A stretch of DNA of 64,000 bases. It comes from Herbaspirillum autotrophicum. Its GTDB lineage: Bacteria; Pseudomonadota; Gammaproteobacteria; Burkholderiales; Burkholderiaceae_D. The notes below the pieces were generated by a model, which made no database searches, had not been told where the DNA came from, and saw only the letters and a program-made list of their open reading frames with translations. Shown here in pieces: positions 54,283 through 64,000 of the stretch. Both the position numbers and the translations under genes were made by a program. Location of the stretch: NCBI RefSeq assembly GCF_001189915.1, contig NZ_LFLS01000011.1, positions 92,639 through 156,638 of the forward strand, written 5' to 3'. Positions within the stretch are counted from its first letter, which is position 1, and the number at the start of each line of letters is the position of its first letter.

Positions 54283-54441
54283 GTGAGTTCCATTTTTACA
54301 GTCCAAATCGCCATTGTCACCACGATAGGCGCCTTTTCGACGCCAATAATATCAATCGTATTGAGATATTTTCTAATCTCAGCCGGCACTGATCAGACAA
54401 AACCGGGAACCAGCTATGTCGCGAGGAAAAGGCAGCATTAA
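54283..54441 (+). CDS. Possible 52-residue single-span membrane protein
   Basis: GTG start with AGGAAG 6 nt upstream; hydrophobic segment FTVQIAIVTTIGAFSTPII and polar tail ending YVARKRQH. Too short to be sure; support is the ribosome site and the membrane-like composition. Confidence 0.35.
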   Translation: MSSIFTVQIAIVTTIGAFSTPIISIVLRYFLISAGTDQTKPGTSYVARKRQH

Positions 54442-54707
54442 CCTTTACAGCCTCACCCCAGACGTAGCGTTTGCGTTGTTCGAAACTTCGATAGTAATCA
54501 TGGCTATTCATCGAACCATATCTCGATCCAAATAAAAAGCCCATCCTACAAGTTTCTTACTAAGCAACTGAATTGCTTGCAGCTCCCCATTTGGATAATT
54601 AATAATTTTTACGTTAAACGACATTTGTTAAGCGCTACCTTGTGTGAATTTCTATCTTGCACATTTCCTGCTAGCAATGACTTTAGCATTACAAAGTAAA
54701 CGCCCAA

Positions 54708-54747
54708 TAAAAAACCCCTCACTCCTTTACAGAGAGAGGGGTTAAAA
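54708..54747 (-). terminator. Rho-independent terminator of ssb
   Basis: On the minus strand AACCCCTC pairs with GAGGGGTT, followed by a T-run, about 80 nt after the ssb stop. Confidence 0.8.
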
Positions 54748-54829
54748 ATTTTTCTTTTTTTTCTTTTAAAACAACTATTTAGAAAAAAGCAACTGACCAA
54801 ATATCTTTACACTAAATGCCTTATCAAAT

Positions 54830-55336
54830 TTAGAATGGAATATCGTCATCCATATCCGAGAAGTTCGGTGCCGGACGTGCTGCTGCCGGTGCGCGTGGTG
54901 CGCTGCCGGCGCTGCTGCCGCCACCCGAGCTTTGACGGGCCGGGGCCGATGAACCGCCGCCGTAGCCGCCGCCATCATCCGAACCGCCACCACCGCCGCC
55001 GGAACGGCCGCCGAGCATTTGCATGGTGTCGGCGATGATTTCGGTAGTGTACTTTTCCACACCATCCTTGTCAGTCCACTTGCGTGTCTGCAGGCGGCCT
55101 TCCACGTAGACCTGGGAACCCTTCTTCAGGTACTGACCGGCGATTTCCGCCAGCTTGCGATAGAAGGTAATCCGATGCCATTCGGTGAGTTCTTTCTTTT
55201 CACCGCTGTTCTTGTCTTTCCAGCTTTCAGTGGTAGCGACAGCGACATTGGTGACGGCGTCGCCGTTAGGCATGTAGCGGGTTTCCGGATCGCGGCCCAG
55301 ATTGCCGACGATGATGACTTTATTGACCGATGCCAT
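54830..55336 (-). CDS. ssb: Single-stranded DNA-binding protein
   Basis: A 168-residue SSB that coats single-stranded DNA in replication and repair. The OB fold starts [27 protein letters not shown] and includes [36 protein letters not shown] Gly/Ser-rich linker leads to the acidic tip [10 protein letters not shown] that recruits partner proteins. Full length and normal for betaproteobacteria. It is followed by a terminator and preceded by an MFS gene on the same strand. Confidence 0.97.
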   Translation of the reverse strand: MASVNKVIIVGNLGRDPETRYMPNGDAVTNVAVATTESWKDKNSGEKKELTEWHRITFYRKLAEIAGQYLKKGSQVYVEGRLQTRKWTDKDGVEKYTTEIIADTMQMLGGRSGGGGGGSDDGGGYGGGSSAPARQSSGGGSSAGSAPRAPAAARPAPNFSDMDDDIPF

Positions 55337-55607
55337 TATTTCTCCTGAAGTTCTGTCGAATGCCAGTTCTTGCCGCCGGGTGACAACGTTCCGTGTCGTC
55401 CGGCATCACCCTGCAACACTCGCGCCCCAATGAAATCAAACACTTGCATGAAGTGTCCTGATCCGGTCATGATTTCCTGAGCTTGCTGCGAGGTAAAGCG
55501 GTGAGTTCTTGAACTGTGCTGCTTAAAAATGATGTGCAATTATACCTACGATGCGGGCCGGCCTTCGAAAAACTGAATGCCGCCTGCCGGCCACCGGGGC
55601 GTAACGC

Positions 55608-56846
55608 TTACGATTGGGCCGCAGCAGCCGCCTGTGTGCCACGGCGCGGCAGGCTTTTCATGTTGGCCGCCACCAGCAGCCAGACCAGCGTGGCTGCGGC
55701 GCACATCACAAAGACCGAGGAGGCGCTGACATTCTGCTTGAGCCAGCCGCCCAGTGCACCGCCGCAGAACAGGCCCAGCGCCTGCAAAGTATTGTAGACA
55801 CCCAGTGCAGTGCCCTTGGCTGCCGGCGGCGCGATACGCGACACCAGCGACGGCTGGCAGGCTTCCAGAATATTGAAGGCCACAAAGAATGCAAACAGCA
55901 ATGCGACCAATACCCACCAGTGCGCCAGCGGATGCGACAAGGCCGCCCACATACCGACTTGCACAACCAGCAACAAACTGATGGCGGCCACGAATACCTG
56001 TTTCATGGCACCGCGCTTTTCGCCGATGAAGACGGGCGGCAGCATCAGCACGAATGAGGCCAGTACCACCGGCAGATAGATTTTCCAGTGCTCCGGCAGC
56101 GGCAGGCCGGCGTATTGCACCAGTGCCCCCGGCAACACCACGAACATCGCCATTTGCGTCATGTGCAAGGCGAACACGCCCAGATTCAGACGCATCAGCT
56201 CGGCATGCCGCAGGACCTCACCCAACGGCACCCGCCTGGCCTTGACCATCGGTGCCTCCGGCACGACCCACACCACCACCGCAATCGCGGCCAGCGCCAG
56301 AATGCCGGTCAGGGCAAAGATGCCGCCCATGCCAATAGCCTGATACAACAGCGGCGAAGCGACCAGCGATACCGCAAACGTCAACCCGATGGAGCCGCCC
56401 ACCATGGCCATGGCTTTGGTACGGTGTTCTTCCCGCGTAGAGTCGGCGATGAATGCAGTGACCGCGGCGGAAATGGCACCGGCGCCCTGCACCGCGCGGC
56501 CGATAATGACCCAGATGATATCGTGGGCACCGGCGGCGATGAAGGAACCGAGTGCAAACAGGATCAGGCCGATCACGATGATGCGCTTGCGGCCATATTT
56601 GTCAGATGCAGCGCCAAACGGAATCTGTCCGAATGACTGCGCCAGACCGTAGATACCCATCGCCAGGCCGACCATGGCGGCATTGTCACCGCCGGGCAAA
56701 CCTTTGGCGTGCACCGCGAACACCGGCAGAATCAGGAACAGACCCAGCATGCGCAATGCAAAAATCGATGCCAGTGAGGCACTGGCCCGAACTTCGGCAC
56801 CGGTCATGCCGGCTTTTAGTGGGGTATCGATGGAAGTGGCGTTCAT
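55608..56846 (-). CDS. MFS transporter
   Basis: A 412-residue inner-membrane transporter with 12 predicted helices. It shows the MFS motif A stretch GAASDKYGRKRIIVIG near residue 80 and the motif C-like RAVQGAGAISAAVTAFIAD near 118. YajR-type relatives are often beside ssb in betaproteobacteria. Substrate unknown; drug efflux is only a family-level guess. The start at 56846 is ATG; 271 nt separate its stop from the ssb start. Confidence 0.93.
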   Translation of the reverse strand: MNATSIDTPLKAGMTGAEVRASASLASIFALRMLGLFLILPVFAVHAKGLPGGDNAAMVGLAMGIYGLAQSFGQIPFGAASDKYGRKRIIVIGLILFALGSFIAAGAHDIIWVIIGRAVQGAGAISAAVTAFIADSTREEHRTKAMAMVGGSIGLTFAVSLVASPLLYQAIGMGGIFALTGILALAAIAVVVWVVPEAPMVKARRVPLGEVLRHAELMRLNLGVFALHMTQMAMFVVLPGALVQYAGLPLPEHWKIYLPVVLASFVLMLPPVFIGEKRGAMKQVFVAAISLLLVVQVGMWAALSHPLAHWWVLVALLFAFFVAFNILEACQPSLVSRIAPPAAKGTALGVYNTLQALGLFCGGALGGWLKQNVSASSVFVMCAAATLVWLLVAANMKSLPRRGTQAAAAAQS

Positions 56847-57227
56847 GGCTGAGTAAGGCTAGATCAAGCGCGCTAGTGCTCGGAAAGCATCAAACCCGCT
56901 ATGTTATCAGCATTCACCAGCCGCTTTCCGGGTTGTCGGCAATATCGGCCATGGCAACAGCCCGGCTCCGGCGCTGTCGGATCTGTTTCCCGTCCGCTTC
57001 GCACGCTCCGCTGTCCGGCCATTTCTCTTCATGCAAAATTCAGCTTGCAGTGGCATGATCCAGACAATATTCAAGCGCCTTCAGCCAAGTCTGCGTCAGG
57101 CTTGCAGGGAGATCGCCGGCCCTGTTTCCGCGGCGCAAAATATATCTGTTTTTTTAAGTCCGGGCGGCCCGTTACGCCAAGGCAAATGTGTGACAATACG
57201 CGGTTATTTATTTTTAATGTCGGCAGC
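56847..57227. other. Divergent promoter region
   Basis: 380 nt between the leftward MFS gene and the rightward ArnT-like gene. No clear motif or further gene is visible. Confidence 0.4.
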
Positions 57228-58955
57228 ATGTTCACCTCTTCGCACTCTTCCCCGATGTCATTCCGTTCCGGTTTGTCGACGCGCAACGCATGGTTGCTGC
57301 TGGCACTGATCGCCTGCGCCTATCTGCTGCCGGGAATCTTCGGACACGGCCCTTGGAAGCAGGACGAAACCTATAGCTTCGGCGTGATCCACAACATGTT
57401 GGAAACCGGCAACTATCTGGTGCCGACCAATGCCGGTCAGCCGTTCATGGAAAAGCCGCCATTGTATTACTGGACCGCCACCTTGTTCGCCACCGTGCTG
57501 CACCCATGGCTGAGCTACGCCGACGGTGCGCGCGTCACCACCGTATTTTTCATGCTGGTGACCTTGCTCTTCGTGGCCTTGATTGCGAAAACGTCCTGGC
57601 GTCAGGACAATTTCCTGAATTTGCCGGTATTGGGCACGCTGGCGCTGTTTGCCGGCTCGGTCGGGATGGTCAAGCATTCCCACGATTTGTTTACCGATGT
57701 CGCCCTGGTGTGCGGTGGCACCATCGCCATGTACGGCTTGTTGCATATCGTCTTGAATACCCAGGCCAGAACGCCGAAACTTTCCGCCGCCATCTGGTTT
57801 GGCATCGGCGTCGGCATTGCCGAAATGTCGAAGGGCCTGTTCGTGCCGATCATCTATGCGGCCACCGCGTTCTGGGCCGGCATCATCATTCGCGAATGCC
57901 GCTCGTGGGCATATGTGCGCATGATATTGCTGGCAGTGCTGGTCTCGCTGCCGCTGTTCCTGATCTGGCCTTATCTGCTGGCGCAGCACTCGATGCCGCT
58001 GTTCATGGATTGGTTCTGGGACAACAATGTCGGTCGCTTCCTCGGTTTCTCCGTGCAAAAGCTCGGCTCCGACAACGACTCCACCGTGATCTTCCGCGCC
58101 TTGTCCGGTTTCGCCCTGCCCGGTGCGCCGCTGGCCTTGCTGGCGATTCTGAGCGGCGACTGGCGCCACCTGAACATGCCGCGCGTGTCGCTGCCGCTGA
58201 TATTCCTGGTGCTGTCGATCTCCGTTTTGCAAACATCCGCTACCGCTCGGCAACTGTATCTGTTGCCGCTGATCTTGCCGCTGTGCATGCTGGGCGCGGG
58301 CGTGATTGATCGCCTGCCGTACTGGAGCATGGTGCTCTGGGACTGGTTTTCGCGCCTGTTCTTCGGCATCGTATCGGCGCTGGTGTGGGCGGTGTACTGC
58401 GTTTCCATGGCGCCGGTCGAGCATCACCATTGGATCAGCTACCTCGGCAAATGGCTGCCGCTTGATTTCATTACCCCGCTGCAACCGCTGGCGCTGGCAT
58501 TTGCGATTGCCCTCAGCATCGGCTGGCTGCTGGCCCTGCCGCGTCTGAAGTCGTTTGTGCAATGGCGCGGCGCCTTCAGCTGGTTTGCCGGCATTACCCT
58601 GATGTGGGGCCTGGCATATACCTTGTTGCTGCCGTGGGCCGATTATGCCAAGAGCTATGAATACACCTATCAGCGCCTGTCGGACCAGGTCAAGCCGGTC
58701 TGGAACCAGGGTGATTGTCTGGCCAGCGTCAATCTGGGGGAATCGGAAGCGCCGATGCTGTTTTATTACACCGGCATCCTGCACCAGCCGATTGACGCCG
58801 CCATGAAAACCGAATGCCGCTGGTTGCTGGTACAAACCCCGGCCCCGCAGGGTATGCCCGCCGGTGACTGGAAACCGTTCTGGCAAGGCGGGCGCGACGG
58901 TGATACCGAGCAATTGTTCAAACTCTACGAACGCGCCGCTGCGACCGCGAAGTAA
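57228..58955 (+). CDS. ArnT-like membrane glycosyltransferase (GT83 family)
   Basis: A 575-residue polytopic protein that would transfer a sugar from a lipid carrier to lipid A or another envelope acceptor, as ArnT does with 4-amino-4-deoxy-L-arabinose. The first periplasmic loop has the catalytic acidic motif in GPWKQDETYSFGV and the typical MEKPPLYYW segment; about 12 membrane helices follow, then a soluble C-terminal domain (about 110 residues). The start is placed at the ATG at 57228; an ATG at 57255 is a possible alternative and upstream extension to 56901 is rejected. Actual sugar and acceptor are not deducible. Confidence 0.88.
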   Translation: MFTSSHSSPMSFRSGLSTRNAWLLLALIACAYLLPGIFGHGPWKQDETYSFGVIHNMLETGNYLVPTNAGQPFMEKPPLYYWTATLFATVLHPWLSYADGARVTTVFFMLVTLLFVALIAKTSWRQDNFLNLPVLGTLALFAGSVGMVKHSHDLFTDVALVCGGTIAMYGLLHIVLNTQARTPKLSAAIWFGIGVGIAEMSKGLFVPIIYAATAFWAGIIIRECRSWAYVRMILLAVLVSLPLFLIWPYLLAQHSMPLFMDWFWDNNVGRFLGFSVQKLGSDNDSTVIFRALSGFALPGAPLALLAILSGDWRHLNMPRVSLPLIFLVLSISVLQTSATARQLYLLPLILPLCMLGAGVIDRLPYWSMVLWDWFSRLFFGIVSALVWAVYCVSMAPVEHHHWISYLGKWLPLDFITPLQPLALAFAIALSIGWLLALPRLKSFVQWRGAFSWFAGITLMWGLAYTLLLPWADYAKSYEYTYQRLSDQVKPVWNQGDCLASVNLGESEAPMLFYYTGILHQPIDAAMKTECRWLLVQTPAPQGMPAGDWKPFWQGGRDGDTEQLFKLYERAAATAK

Positions 58956-59079
58956 GCACGGCTTTGCCTTGCCTGTGTTGCCTTCTGTCGCAATTGTCGA
59001 GTCCTGATATAGTACCGGGTTGATCCTCCGCTCATCCGCTGCCACGGCGGCGGGCGGAAAACTTACGCTGAAGGCATCC

Positions 59080-61935
59080 ATGGAAGAAATTCGCATTCGC
59101 GGCGCACGCACGCACAATCTGAAGAATATCAACCTTGATTTACCGCGCAACAAACTGATCGTCATTACCGGCCTGTCCGGTTCCGGCAAATCCTCGCTGG
59201 CATTTGATACCTTGTATGCCGAAGGTCAGCGGCGCTATGTCGAGTCGCTGTCTTCTTATGCGCGCCAGTTTTTGCAGTTGATGGAAAAACCCGACGTCGA
59301 CATGATCGAAGGCTTGTCGCCGGCGATCTCGATCGAACAAAAGGCGACCTCGCACAATCCGCGTTCCACGGTCGGCACCGTCACCGAGATCCACGATTAC
59401 CTGCGGTTGCTGTATGCCCGCGTCGGTACGCCATATTGCCCCGACCATCCGGAAAATCCGCTGGCGGCGCAATCGGTGTCGCAAATGGTCGATGCCGTGC
59501 TGGCCATGCCGGAAGATACCAAGCTGATGATCCTGGCACCGGTCGTGGCCAATCGCAAGGGCGAACACGTCGACCTGTTCGAGCAGATGCAGGCGCAGGG
59601 CTTCGTGCGTTTCCGCATTCAAAGCGGCACCGGCACCAGCAAGGTCTACGAAATCGATGACCTGCCAAAGCTCAAGAAAACCGAAAAGCACACCATCGAT
59701 GTCGTGATCGACCGTATCAAGGTCAAGGCCGATATCAAGCAACGTCTGGCGGAAAGTTTTGAAACCGCATTGCGTCTGGCTGACGGCCGCGCCATCGGAC
59801 TGGAAATGGATACCGGCAAAGAGCATTTGTTTTCCAACAAATTCGCCTGCCCGATCTGCGGTTACTCATTGCAGGAACTGGAACCACGGCTGTTTTCCTT
59901 CAACAACCCGATGGGCGCCTGCCCGGAGTGCGATGGCCTGGGCCATATCGAATTTTTCGATCCCAAGCGCATTGTCGCCTTCCCCAACCTGTCGCTGGCC
60001 AGCGGTGCGGTCAAGGGCTGGGACCGTCGCAATCAGTTCTATTTCCAGATGCTGTCGAATCTGGCGGCGTTCTATGAATTCGACATCGACATGCCGTTCG
60101 AACAATTGCCGGAAAAATCCCAGCAAGTGATCCTGTACGGCTCGGGCCGTCAGACCATTCCGTTCACGTATGTCAATGAGCGCGGCCGCACCGTGATCCG
60201 CGAACATACCTTCGAAGGCGTGGTGACCAATCTGCAGCGCCGGTATCGCGAAACCGATTCGATGGCGGTCAAGGAAGAACTGGCCAAGTTCATCAATGAA
60301 AAAGAATGTCCGTCTTGCCACGGTGCACGGCTGCGCGTGGAAGCGCGCTTCGTCAAGGTCGGCAGCGGCAAGCAGCAGCGCGCGATTTACGAAGTGGCGG
60401 CGACGCCGCTGCGCGAAACCCTGCGCTTCTTTGAAACCCTGAAGCTGACCGGTGCCAAGAAAGAAATCGCCGACCGCATCATCAAGGAAATCGTCTCGCG
60501 CCTGACCTTCCTGAACAATGTCGGTCTCGACTATCTGTCGCTGGAACGCAGCGCCGACACGCTCTCTGGCGGCGAAGCCCAGCGCATTCGCCTGGCCTCG
60601 CAAATCGGCTCCGGCCTGACCGGTGTCATGTATGTGCTGGATGAACCGTCCATCGGTCTGCATCAGCGCGACAATGATCGCCTGATCGAAACCCTCAAGC
60701 ATTTGCGTGACATCGGCAACAGCGTGCTGGTAGTAGAGCATGATGAAGATGCCATCCGCACTGCCGACTATGTGGTGGATATGGGTCTGGGCGCCGGCGT
60801 GCATGGCGGCGAAATCATTGCCCAGGGTTCGCTGGCCGACATTCTGAAAAGCAAGAAGTCGCTGACCGCCAAGTATCTCAATGGCACGCTGGAAATCAGC
60901 GTACCGAAAAAGCGCACGCCGTCCGATCCCGAGCGTCAGCTGGTGATCACCGGCGCTACCGGCAACAATCTCAAGGGTACGACCTTCGAGTTGCCAGTCG
61001 GCCTGCTGACCTGCATCACCGGGGTTTCCGGTTCGGGCAAGTCGACGCTGGTCAACGACACGCTGTATCTGGCCGCGTCACGCCATCTGTATGGTTCGCA
61101 AACCGAGCCGGCGGCCCATGAAAGCATCAGTGGCCTGGAACATTTCGACAAGGTGATCTCGGTCGACCAGGCGCCTATCGGCCGTACTCCGCGTTCCAAT
61201 CCGGCAACCTATACCGGTTTGTTCACGCCGATCCGCGATCTGTTCTCGACCGTACCGACTTCCAAGGAACGCGGCTACAGCGCCGGGCGTTTCTCGTTCA
61301 ACGTCAAGGGCGGCCGCTGCGAAGCATGCCAGGGCGATGGCGTGATCAAGGTCGAAATGCATTTCTTGCCGGACGTCTACGTCCCGTGCGATGTCTGCCA
61401 CGGCAAACGCTATAACCGCGAAACGCTGGAAGTGCAGTACAAGGGTAAGAACATCACTGAAATTCTGGAAATGACGGTGGAAGAGGCGCATGAATTCTTC
61501 AAACCGGTGCCGCTGATCGCGCGCAAACTGCAAACCCTGCTGGATGTCGGCCTCGGTTATATCCGTCTGGGTCAAAGCGCAACCACCTTGTCGGGTGGTG
61601 AAGCACAACGCGTCAAATTGTCGCTGGAATTGTCAAAGCGCGATACCGGGCGTACCCTGTACATTCTGGACGAACCAACCACCGGTCTGCATTTCCACGA
61701 TATCGATCTGTTGTTGAAGGTGATTCATCGCTTGCGCGATCAGGGCAATACGCTGGTCATCATCGAACACAATCTGGACGTGATCAAAACCGCCGACTGG
61801 CTGGTCGATCTGGGCCCCGAGGGCGGTGCCGGCGGTGGCCAGATCATCGCCACCGGAACCCCGGAAGACGTTGCCAAAAATCCGGCCAGCGTCACCGGCA
61901 AGTATCTGATCCCGTTATTGAAAAAGAAAAAATAA
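59080..61935 (+). CDS. uvrA: UvrA, excinuclease ABC subunit A
   Basis: A 951-residue damage-recognition ATPase of nucleotide excision repair. Walker A motifs are [10 protein letters not shown] near residue 31 and [10 protein letters not shown] near residue 645; signature motifs are [15 protein letters not shown] and [16 protein letters not shown]. Zinc-binding Cys pairs appear in [11 protein letters not shown] and CPECDGLGH, and in [16 protein letters not shown] and [10 protein letters not shown]. The ATG at 59080 has an AAGG site; a longer frame to 59020 is rejected because [17 protein letters not shown] is the usual UvrA start. Divergently arranged with ssb, as in many betaproteobacteria. 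Confidence 0.98.
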   Translation: MEEIRIRGARTHNLKNINLDLPRNKLIVITGLSGSGKSSLAFDTLYAEGQRRYVESLSSYARQFLQLMEKPDVDMIEGLSPAISIEQKATSHNPRSTVGTVTEIHDYLRLLYARVGTPYCPDHPENPLAAQSVSQMVDAVLAMPEDTKLMILAPVVANRKGEHVDLFEQMQAQGFVRFRIQSGTGTSKVYEIDDLPKLKKTEKHTIDVVIDRIKVKADIKQRLAESFETALRLADGRAIGLEMDTGKEHLFSNKFACPICGYSLQELEPRLFSFNNPMGACPECDGLGHIEFFDPKRIVAFPNLSLASGAVKGWDRRNQFYFQMLSNLAAFYEFDIDMPFEQLPEKSQQVILYGSGRQTIPFTYVNERGRTVIREHTFEGVVTNLQRRYRETDSMAVKEELAKFINEKECPSCHGARLRVEARFVKVGSGKQQRAIYEVAATPLRETLRFFETLKLTGAKKEIADRIIKEIVSRLTFLNNVGLDYLSLERSADTLSGGEAQRIRLASQIGSGLTGVMYVLDEPSIGLHQRDNDRLIETLKHLRDIGNSVLVVEHDEDAIRTADYVVDMGLGAGVHGGEIIAQGSLADILKSKKSLTAKYLNGTLEISVPKKRTPSDPERQLVITGATGNNLKGTTFELPVGLLTCITGVSGSGKSTLVNDTLYLAASRHLYGSQTEPAAHESISGLEHFDKVISVDQAPIGRTPRSNPATYTGLFTPIRDLFSTVPTSKERGYSAGRFSFNVKGGRCEACQGDGVIKVEMHFLPDVYVPCDVCHGKRYNRETLEVQYKGKNITEILEMTVEEAHEFFKPVPLIARKLQTLLDVGLGYIRLGQSATTLSGGEAQRVKLSLELSKRDTGRTLYILDEPTTGLHFHDIDLLLKVIHRLRDQGNTLVIIEHNLDVIKTADWLVDLGPEGGAGGGQIIATGTPEDVAKNPASVTGKYLIPLLKKKK

Positions 61936-61953
61936 TCGTCAGGAAAGATTGCC

Positions 61954-62718
61954 ATGGAAACCCCGCTTTCCAAAGCCCAGCTCGACGCCTTCAGAAATGA
62001 TGGCTATTTGTTGTTGAAAGGCATGCTGCCGGCGGCAGCTTGCCAGCAAATGCTGGCGGTCACGCAAGATCATTTGCAGCGCGCCGTCGCACCGCTGGAG
62101 TACGAAGCTGAAGTCGGTTACGCCGGTGCGCCAGCCTCGCTCGACAGCACCGGCGGACGCACCGCACGGCGCTTGCGCGCCGCCTGGCAACGCGACGACA
62201 GTTTCCGGCAATGGGCCAGTTCGCCGCAACTGGTGGCGGTCCTGCATCAATTGTTTGGCGAAGCAGTCCACGCCACGCTGGCGCATCACAACTGCGTGAT
62301 GACCAAGCATCCCGATTTCGGCACGGCTACCGGCTGGCACCGCGATATCCGTTACTGGTCGTTCGAACGCAATGACCTGATTTCAGTCTGGCTGGCACTC
62401 GGCCCGGAACATGCCGGCAACGGCGGCCTCAAGTTCATCCCCGGCTCGCACAAGCTGCACATGCAGCCCGGGCAAATGGATGAACTCGATTTCCTGCGGC
62501 CGGAAGTCCCTGCCAATCAGGCGCTATTCGCACAAGGCATTTCTCTGCAACTGGAGCAAGGCGATGTCGTGCTGTTTCACAGCGGCCTGTTTCATGCCGC
62601 CGGCAGAAATGACAGCGATACCGTCAAGGCATCGGTGGTGTTCGCTTATCACGGCGCAAGCAACCATGCGCTGCCGGGAACACGGTCGGCGGCGTCGGAA
62701 GATATTGCATTGGGTTGA
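61954..62718 (+). CDS. Phytanoyl-CoA dioxygenase (PhyH) family protein
   Basis: A 254-residue Fe(II)/2-oxoglutarate oxygenase. The facial triad is in WHRDIRYW (His and Asp) with the distal His in LFHSGLFHAAGRN; the Arg for 2-oxoglutarate is not certain. Typical PhyH N-terminus AFRNDGYLLLKGML. It begins 18 nt after uvrA and is probably co-transcribed with it. Substrate unknown; the family hydroxylates small molecules. Confidence 0.88.
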   Translation: METPLSKAQLDAFRNDGYLLLKGMLPAAACQQMLAVTQDHLQRAVAPLEYEAEVGYAGAPASLDSTGGRTARRLRAAWQRDDSFRQWASSPQLVAVLHQLFGEAVHATLAHHNCVMTKHPDFGTATGWHRDIRYWSFERNDLISVWLALGPEHAGNGGLKFIPGSHKLHMQPGQMDELDFLRPEVPANQALFAQGISLQLEQGDVVLFHSGLFHAAGRNDSDTVKASVVFAYHGASNHALPGTRSAASEDIALG

Positions 62719-62932
62719 AGCAATGCAATTTCACAAAGTCAATAGGCAGAGTACCTGTCATGGCTCTTGGCAATCAGCACTGCATCGCAGTCGGCTTTGA
62801 TTTGGCAAACTACGATTGCCGAATGTGGATATGACTGTTCAACCCTATCCTACTTAGCAAGATAAGTAAGGTTCAAGTTTCAAGCGCAGCATACAAGATA
62901 GAGAAATTGCAAATCAATAACTAAGGGGGAAT

Positions 62933-63330
62933 GGCCTTCCCCCAGCATGACGGACACTTTCGATAGGGATGATGTTCCTATCGGAGGTATTACATGGCAC
63001 GTGAAAGACGGTTGTTTTCGGAAGAGTTTAAGCGCGAAGCAGTCAAACTAGTAGGCCAGCCTAGCGCAAGTAAGGCCGGCATCGCCCGAGACCTTGGTGT
63101 TGGCGCTAATCTGTTGGGTCGTTGGTGCAGAGAAGCCAACGTAGATGGACAAGTTGGCGGCTCAGAGAAGGTTTCCAGCCAGGGGAAATTTACGTGCCGA
63201 CGTGTTCGACTACATAGAAAAATTTTACAATCCACGTCGACGGCATTCCACCATCGGCTATCTCAGCCCAGTACAGTTTGAAAATTTAAAATGCACCTAG
63301 CGGAAGTGTCCGTGACGACGGGGGAAGGCC
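62933..63330 (+). mobile_element. Internally deleted IS3-family element
   Basis: A 398-nt element with related ends: left GGCCTTCCCCCAGC then ACGGACACTT, right end inverted GGCCTTCCCCCGTC then ACGGACACTT. It keeps the start of orfA and the end of orfB with the middle lost (about 0.8-1 kb), so it cannot move itself. An old fragment of the same left end occurs at 20530-20640. Confidence 0.8.
62994..63300 (+). pseudogene. IS3 orfA start fused to orfB end
   Basis: orfA begins MARERRLFSEEFKREAVKLV and continues IARDLGVGANLLGRWCREA. After about 63175 the sequence jumps to the orfB C-terminus (DYIEKFYNPRRRHSTIGYLS, then PVQFENL), in another frame, with stop at 63298-63300. The transposase core is absent. 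Confidence 0.8.
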
Positions 63331-63389
63331 AAACCTCAAATTTTTTATCTGTCATAGTGTTACTGGGAATCCGGGGGGGGGGGGTATGC

Positions 63390-63644
63390 TCATTTTAAAA
63401 ACAAAAGTAAATAACAAACTGCTGCTGCAAGACATATGAATTTTCTATCTACTGGCTCAGCGTCAGGCGTTAAAGAAATCACACCGAGATACATGGTTTT
63501 TCTGAACATATAAGTACGTATAGTGTTTAACATTAAAACTTGCGTTCCAAAAATTGCAGAAAAAACTCCCCAATCGCCCCAAAACTTCAAAACAGCCATT
63601 CCTGCAGAAAATAGGGTGAGAAATATCAGAATGAATATTTTCAT
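63390..63644 (-). CDS. Small membrane protein, possible immunity protein
   Basis: An 84-residue protein with three likely membrane segments (FILIFLTLFSAGMAVLKF, GVFSAIFGTQVLML and ICLAAAVCYLLLFL). Its ATG overlaps the stop of the upstream large-protein end by 4 nt (ATGA). A tiny membrane protein translated directly after the C-terminus of an FHA/CdiA-like protein is the classical position of an immunity protein. No family recognised, so the role is inferred from position alone. Confidence 0.6.
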   Translation of the reverse strand: MKIFILIFLTLFSAGMAVLKFWGDWGVFSAIFGTQVLMLNTIRTYMFRKTMYLGVISLTPDAEPVDRKFICLAAAVCYLLLFLK

Positions 63645-64000
63645 TTTTTCTCCAATTTGAGATCTTCATCTACAACTCCACTTTTAGTACGAGAAACAAA
63701 AGCATCCCATCCTCCCGATAGGCCAATCAACGCAACAAGTCGTGTTGCCGCAGCGGAAGATATCTTTAATACATTTTTTAAATAGCTAGTCGCAGCCTGT
63801 GTTGAAGTTTCTTTTCCAAGTGCCTGAACAGGGTCATCAACGATTGATGAAATAATGTTTGTCACGGTTCCTGTCACAGCAGCAGAATTACCAATAGCTC
63901 CCCCCGGTACTGCTAGCGATGTTATCGTCGCAGCCATCCCGACATCATCAATAATCTTCTTATCCATCGCCTTGATATAAGCCTGCGTTCCCGGATCAGC
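63641..64000 (-). CDS. C-terminal end of a large protein, possibly FHA/CdiA-like toxin
   Basis: The last 119 codons of a protein whose frame is open to the right edge; the N-terminal part lies outside. The visible part reads DPGTQAYIKAMDKK near the edge, then IIDDVGMAATITSLAVPGGAIGN, STQAATSYLKNVLKISSAAATRLVAL and GGWDAFVSRTKSGVVDEDLKLEKK. The DPGTQAY and PGGAIGNSAAVTG wording resembles the last part of betaproteobacterial hemagglutinin-type proteins. The hydrophobic, Ala/Gly/Thr-rich character would suit a pore-forming toxin. Family assignment is uncertain. Confidence 0.55.
   Translation of the reverse strand, partial: ADPGTQAYIKAMDKKIIDDVGMAATITSLAVPGGAIGNSAAVTGTVTNIISSIVDDPVQALGKETSTQAATSYLKNVLKISSAAATRLVALIGLSGGWDAFVSRTKSGVVDEDLKLEKK

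Larger units (their letters stand above)
54164..54829. other. Gap between XRE regulator and ssb
   Basis: 666 nt, AT-rich, with one possible small membrane protein (54283-54441) and the ssb terminator (54708-54747). Other frames here look accidental. Confidence 0.5.

Noticed and set aside
57258..59189. Minus-strand frame of 643 codons opposite the ArnT-like gene
   Set aside because: It is rich in Arg, Gln and His, has no family pattern and is the typical shadow of a GC-rich gene.
59866..60804. Minus-strand frame of 312 codons inside uvrA
   Set aside because: Shadow of uvrA; composition is Gln/His/Arg rich without motif.
1..64000. CRISPR arrays
   Set aside because: No regularly spaced short repeats were found at any point in the window.

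Overview
The window looks like a chromosomal segment of a betaproteobacterium, most likely order Burkholderiales and possibly Oxalobacteraceae. This is an inference from the GC-rich codon use of the core genes, the ssb / MFS transporter / ArnT-like / uvrA neighbourhood at the right, and the porin and LysR types. No rRNA, tRNA or CRISPR array was seen.

Layout, left to right. (1) 1-10370, minus strand: a type VI secretion operon in the order tssA, tssB, tssC, hcp, tssE, tssF, tssG, tssH (clpV), vgrG. vgrG runs off the left edge; tssJ, K, L and M are not in the window. A LysR regulator is divergent at 11005. (2) 12456-14483, minus: a small acyl carrier protein / ketosynthase / unknown-protein locus. 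(3) 14650-27590: a chaperone-usher fimbrial operon (major pilin, chaperone, usher, tip adhesin), an RcsB-like response regulator, a 1102-residue hybrid kinase with HPt domain, a stray minor pilin, a decayed pilin and two small unknown genes. A 14-bp palindrome resembling the enterobacterial Rcs box recurs near several of these genes. (4) 28309-43092: an accessory island bounded by two about 350-bp direct repeats and two inverted IS21 istA relics. It holds a 12-gene aromatic catabolism operon (VanAB-like Rieske oxygenase and reductase, flavin hydroxylase, VOC-type extradiol dioxygenase, two FAA hydrolases, cyclase-family hydrolase, ACMSD-like amidohydrolase, NTF2-like protein, porin, SSS symporter, DUF485 partner) divergent from a LysR regulator. 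An IS66 fragment and a 147-bp MITE-like element follow. (5) 44098-51477, plus: a signalling cluster of an HD-GYP response regulator, a 1460-residue hybrid kinase and a chemoreceptor. (6) 51500-54450: a junkyard of gene remnants with an EexN-like lipoprotein, a DUF2384-like protein, an XRE regulator and a shared 33-bp promoter/operator present in two copies. (7) 54830-62718: core genes ssb, MFS transporter, ArnT-like glycosyltransferase, uvrA and a PhyH dioxygenase. (8) 62933-64000: an internally deleted IS3-family element, then the C-terminal end of a large FHA/CdiA-like protein (cut by the window end) overlapping a small membrane protein that could be its immunity partner.

The most interesting points are the RcsB-like regulator with a repeated Rcs-box-like palindrome around fimbrial genes, the repeat-bounded catabolic island whose gene mix does not match a pathway I can name, the XRE-linked duplicated operator, and the possible toxin-immunity pair at the right edge.
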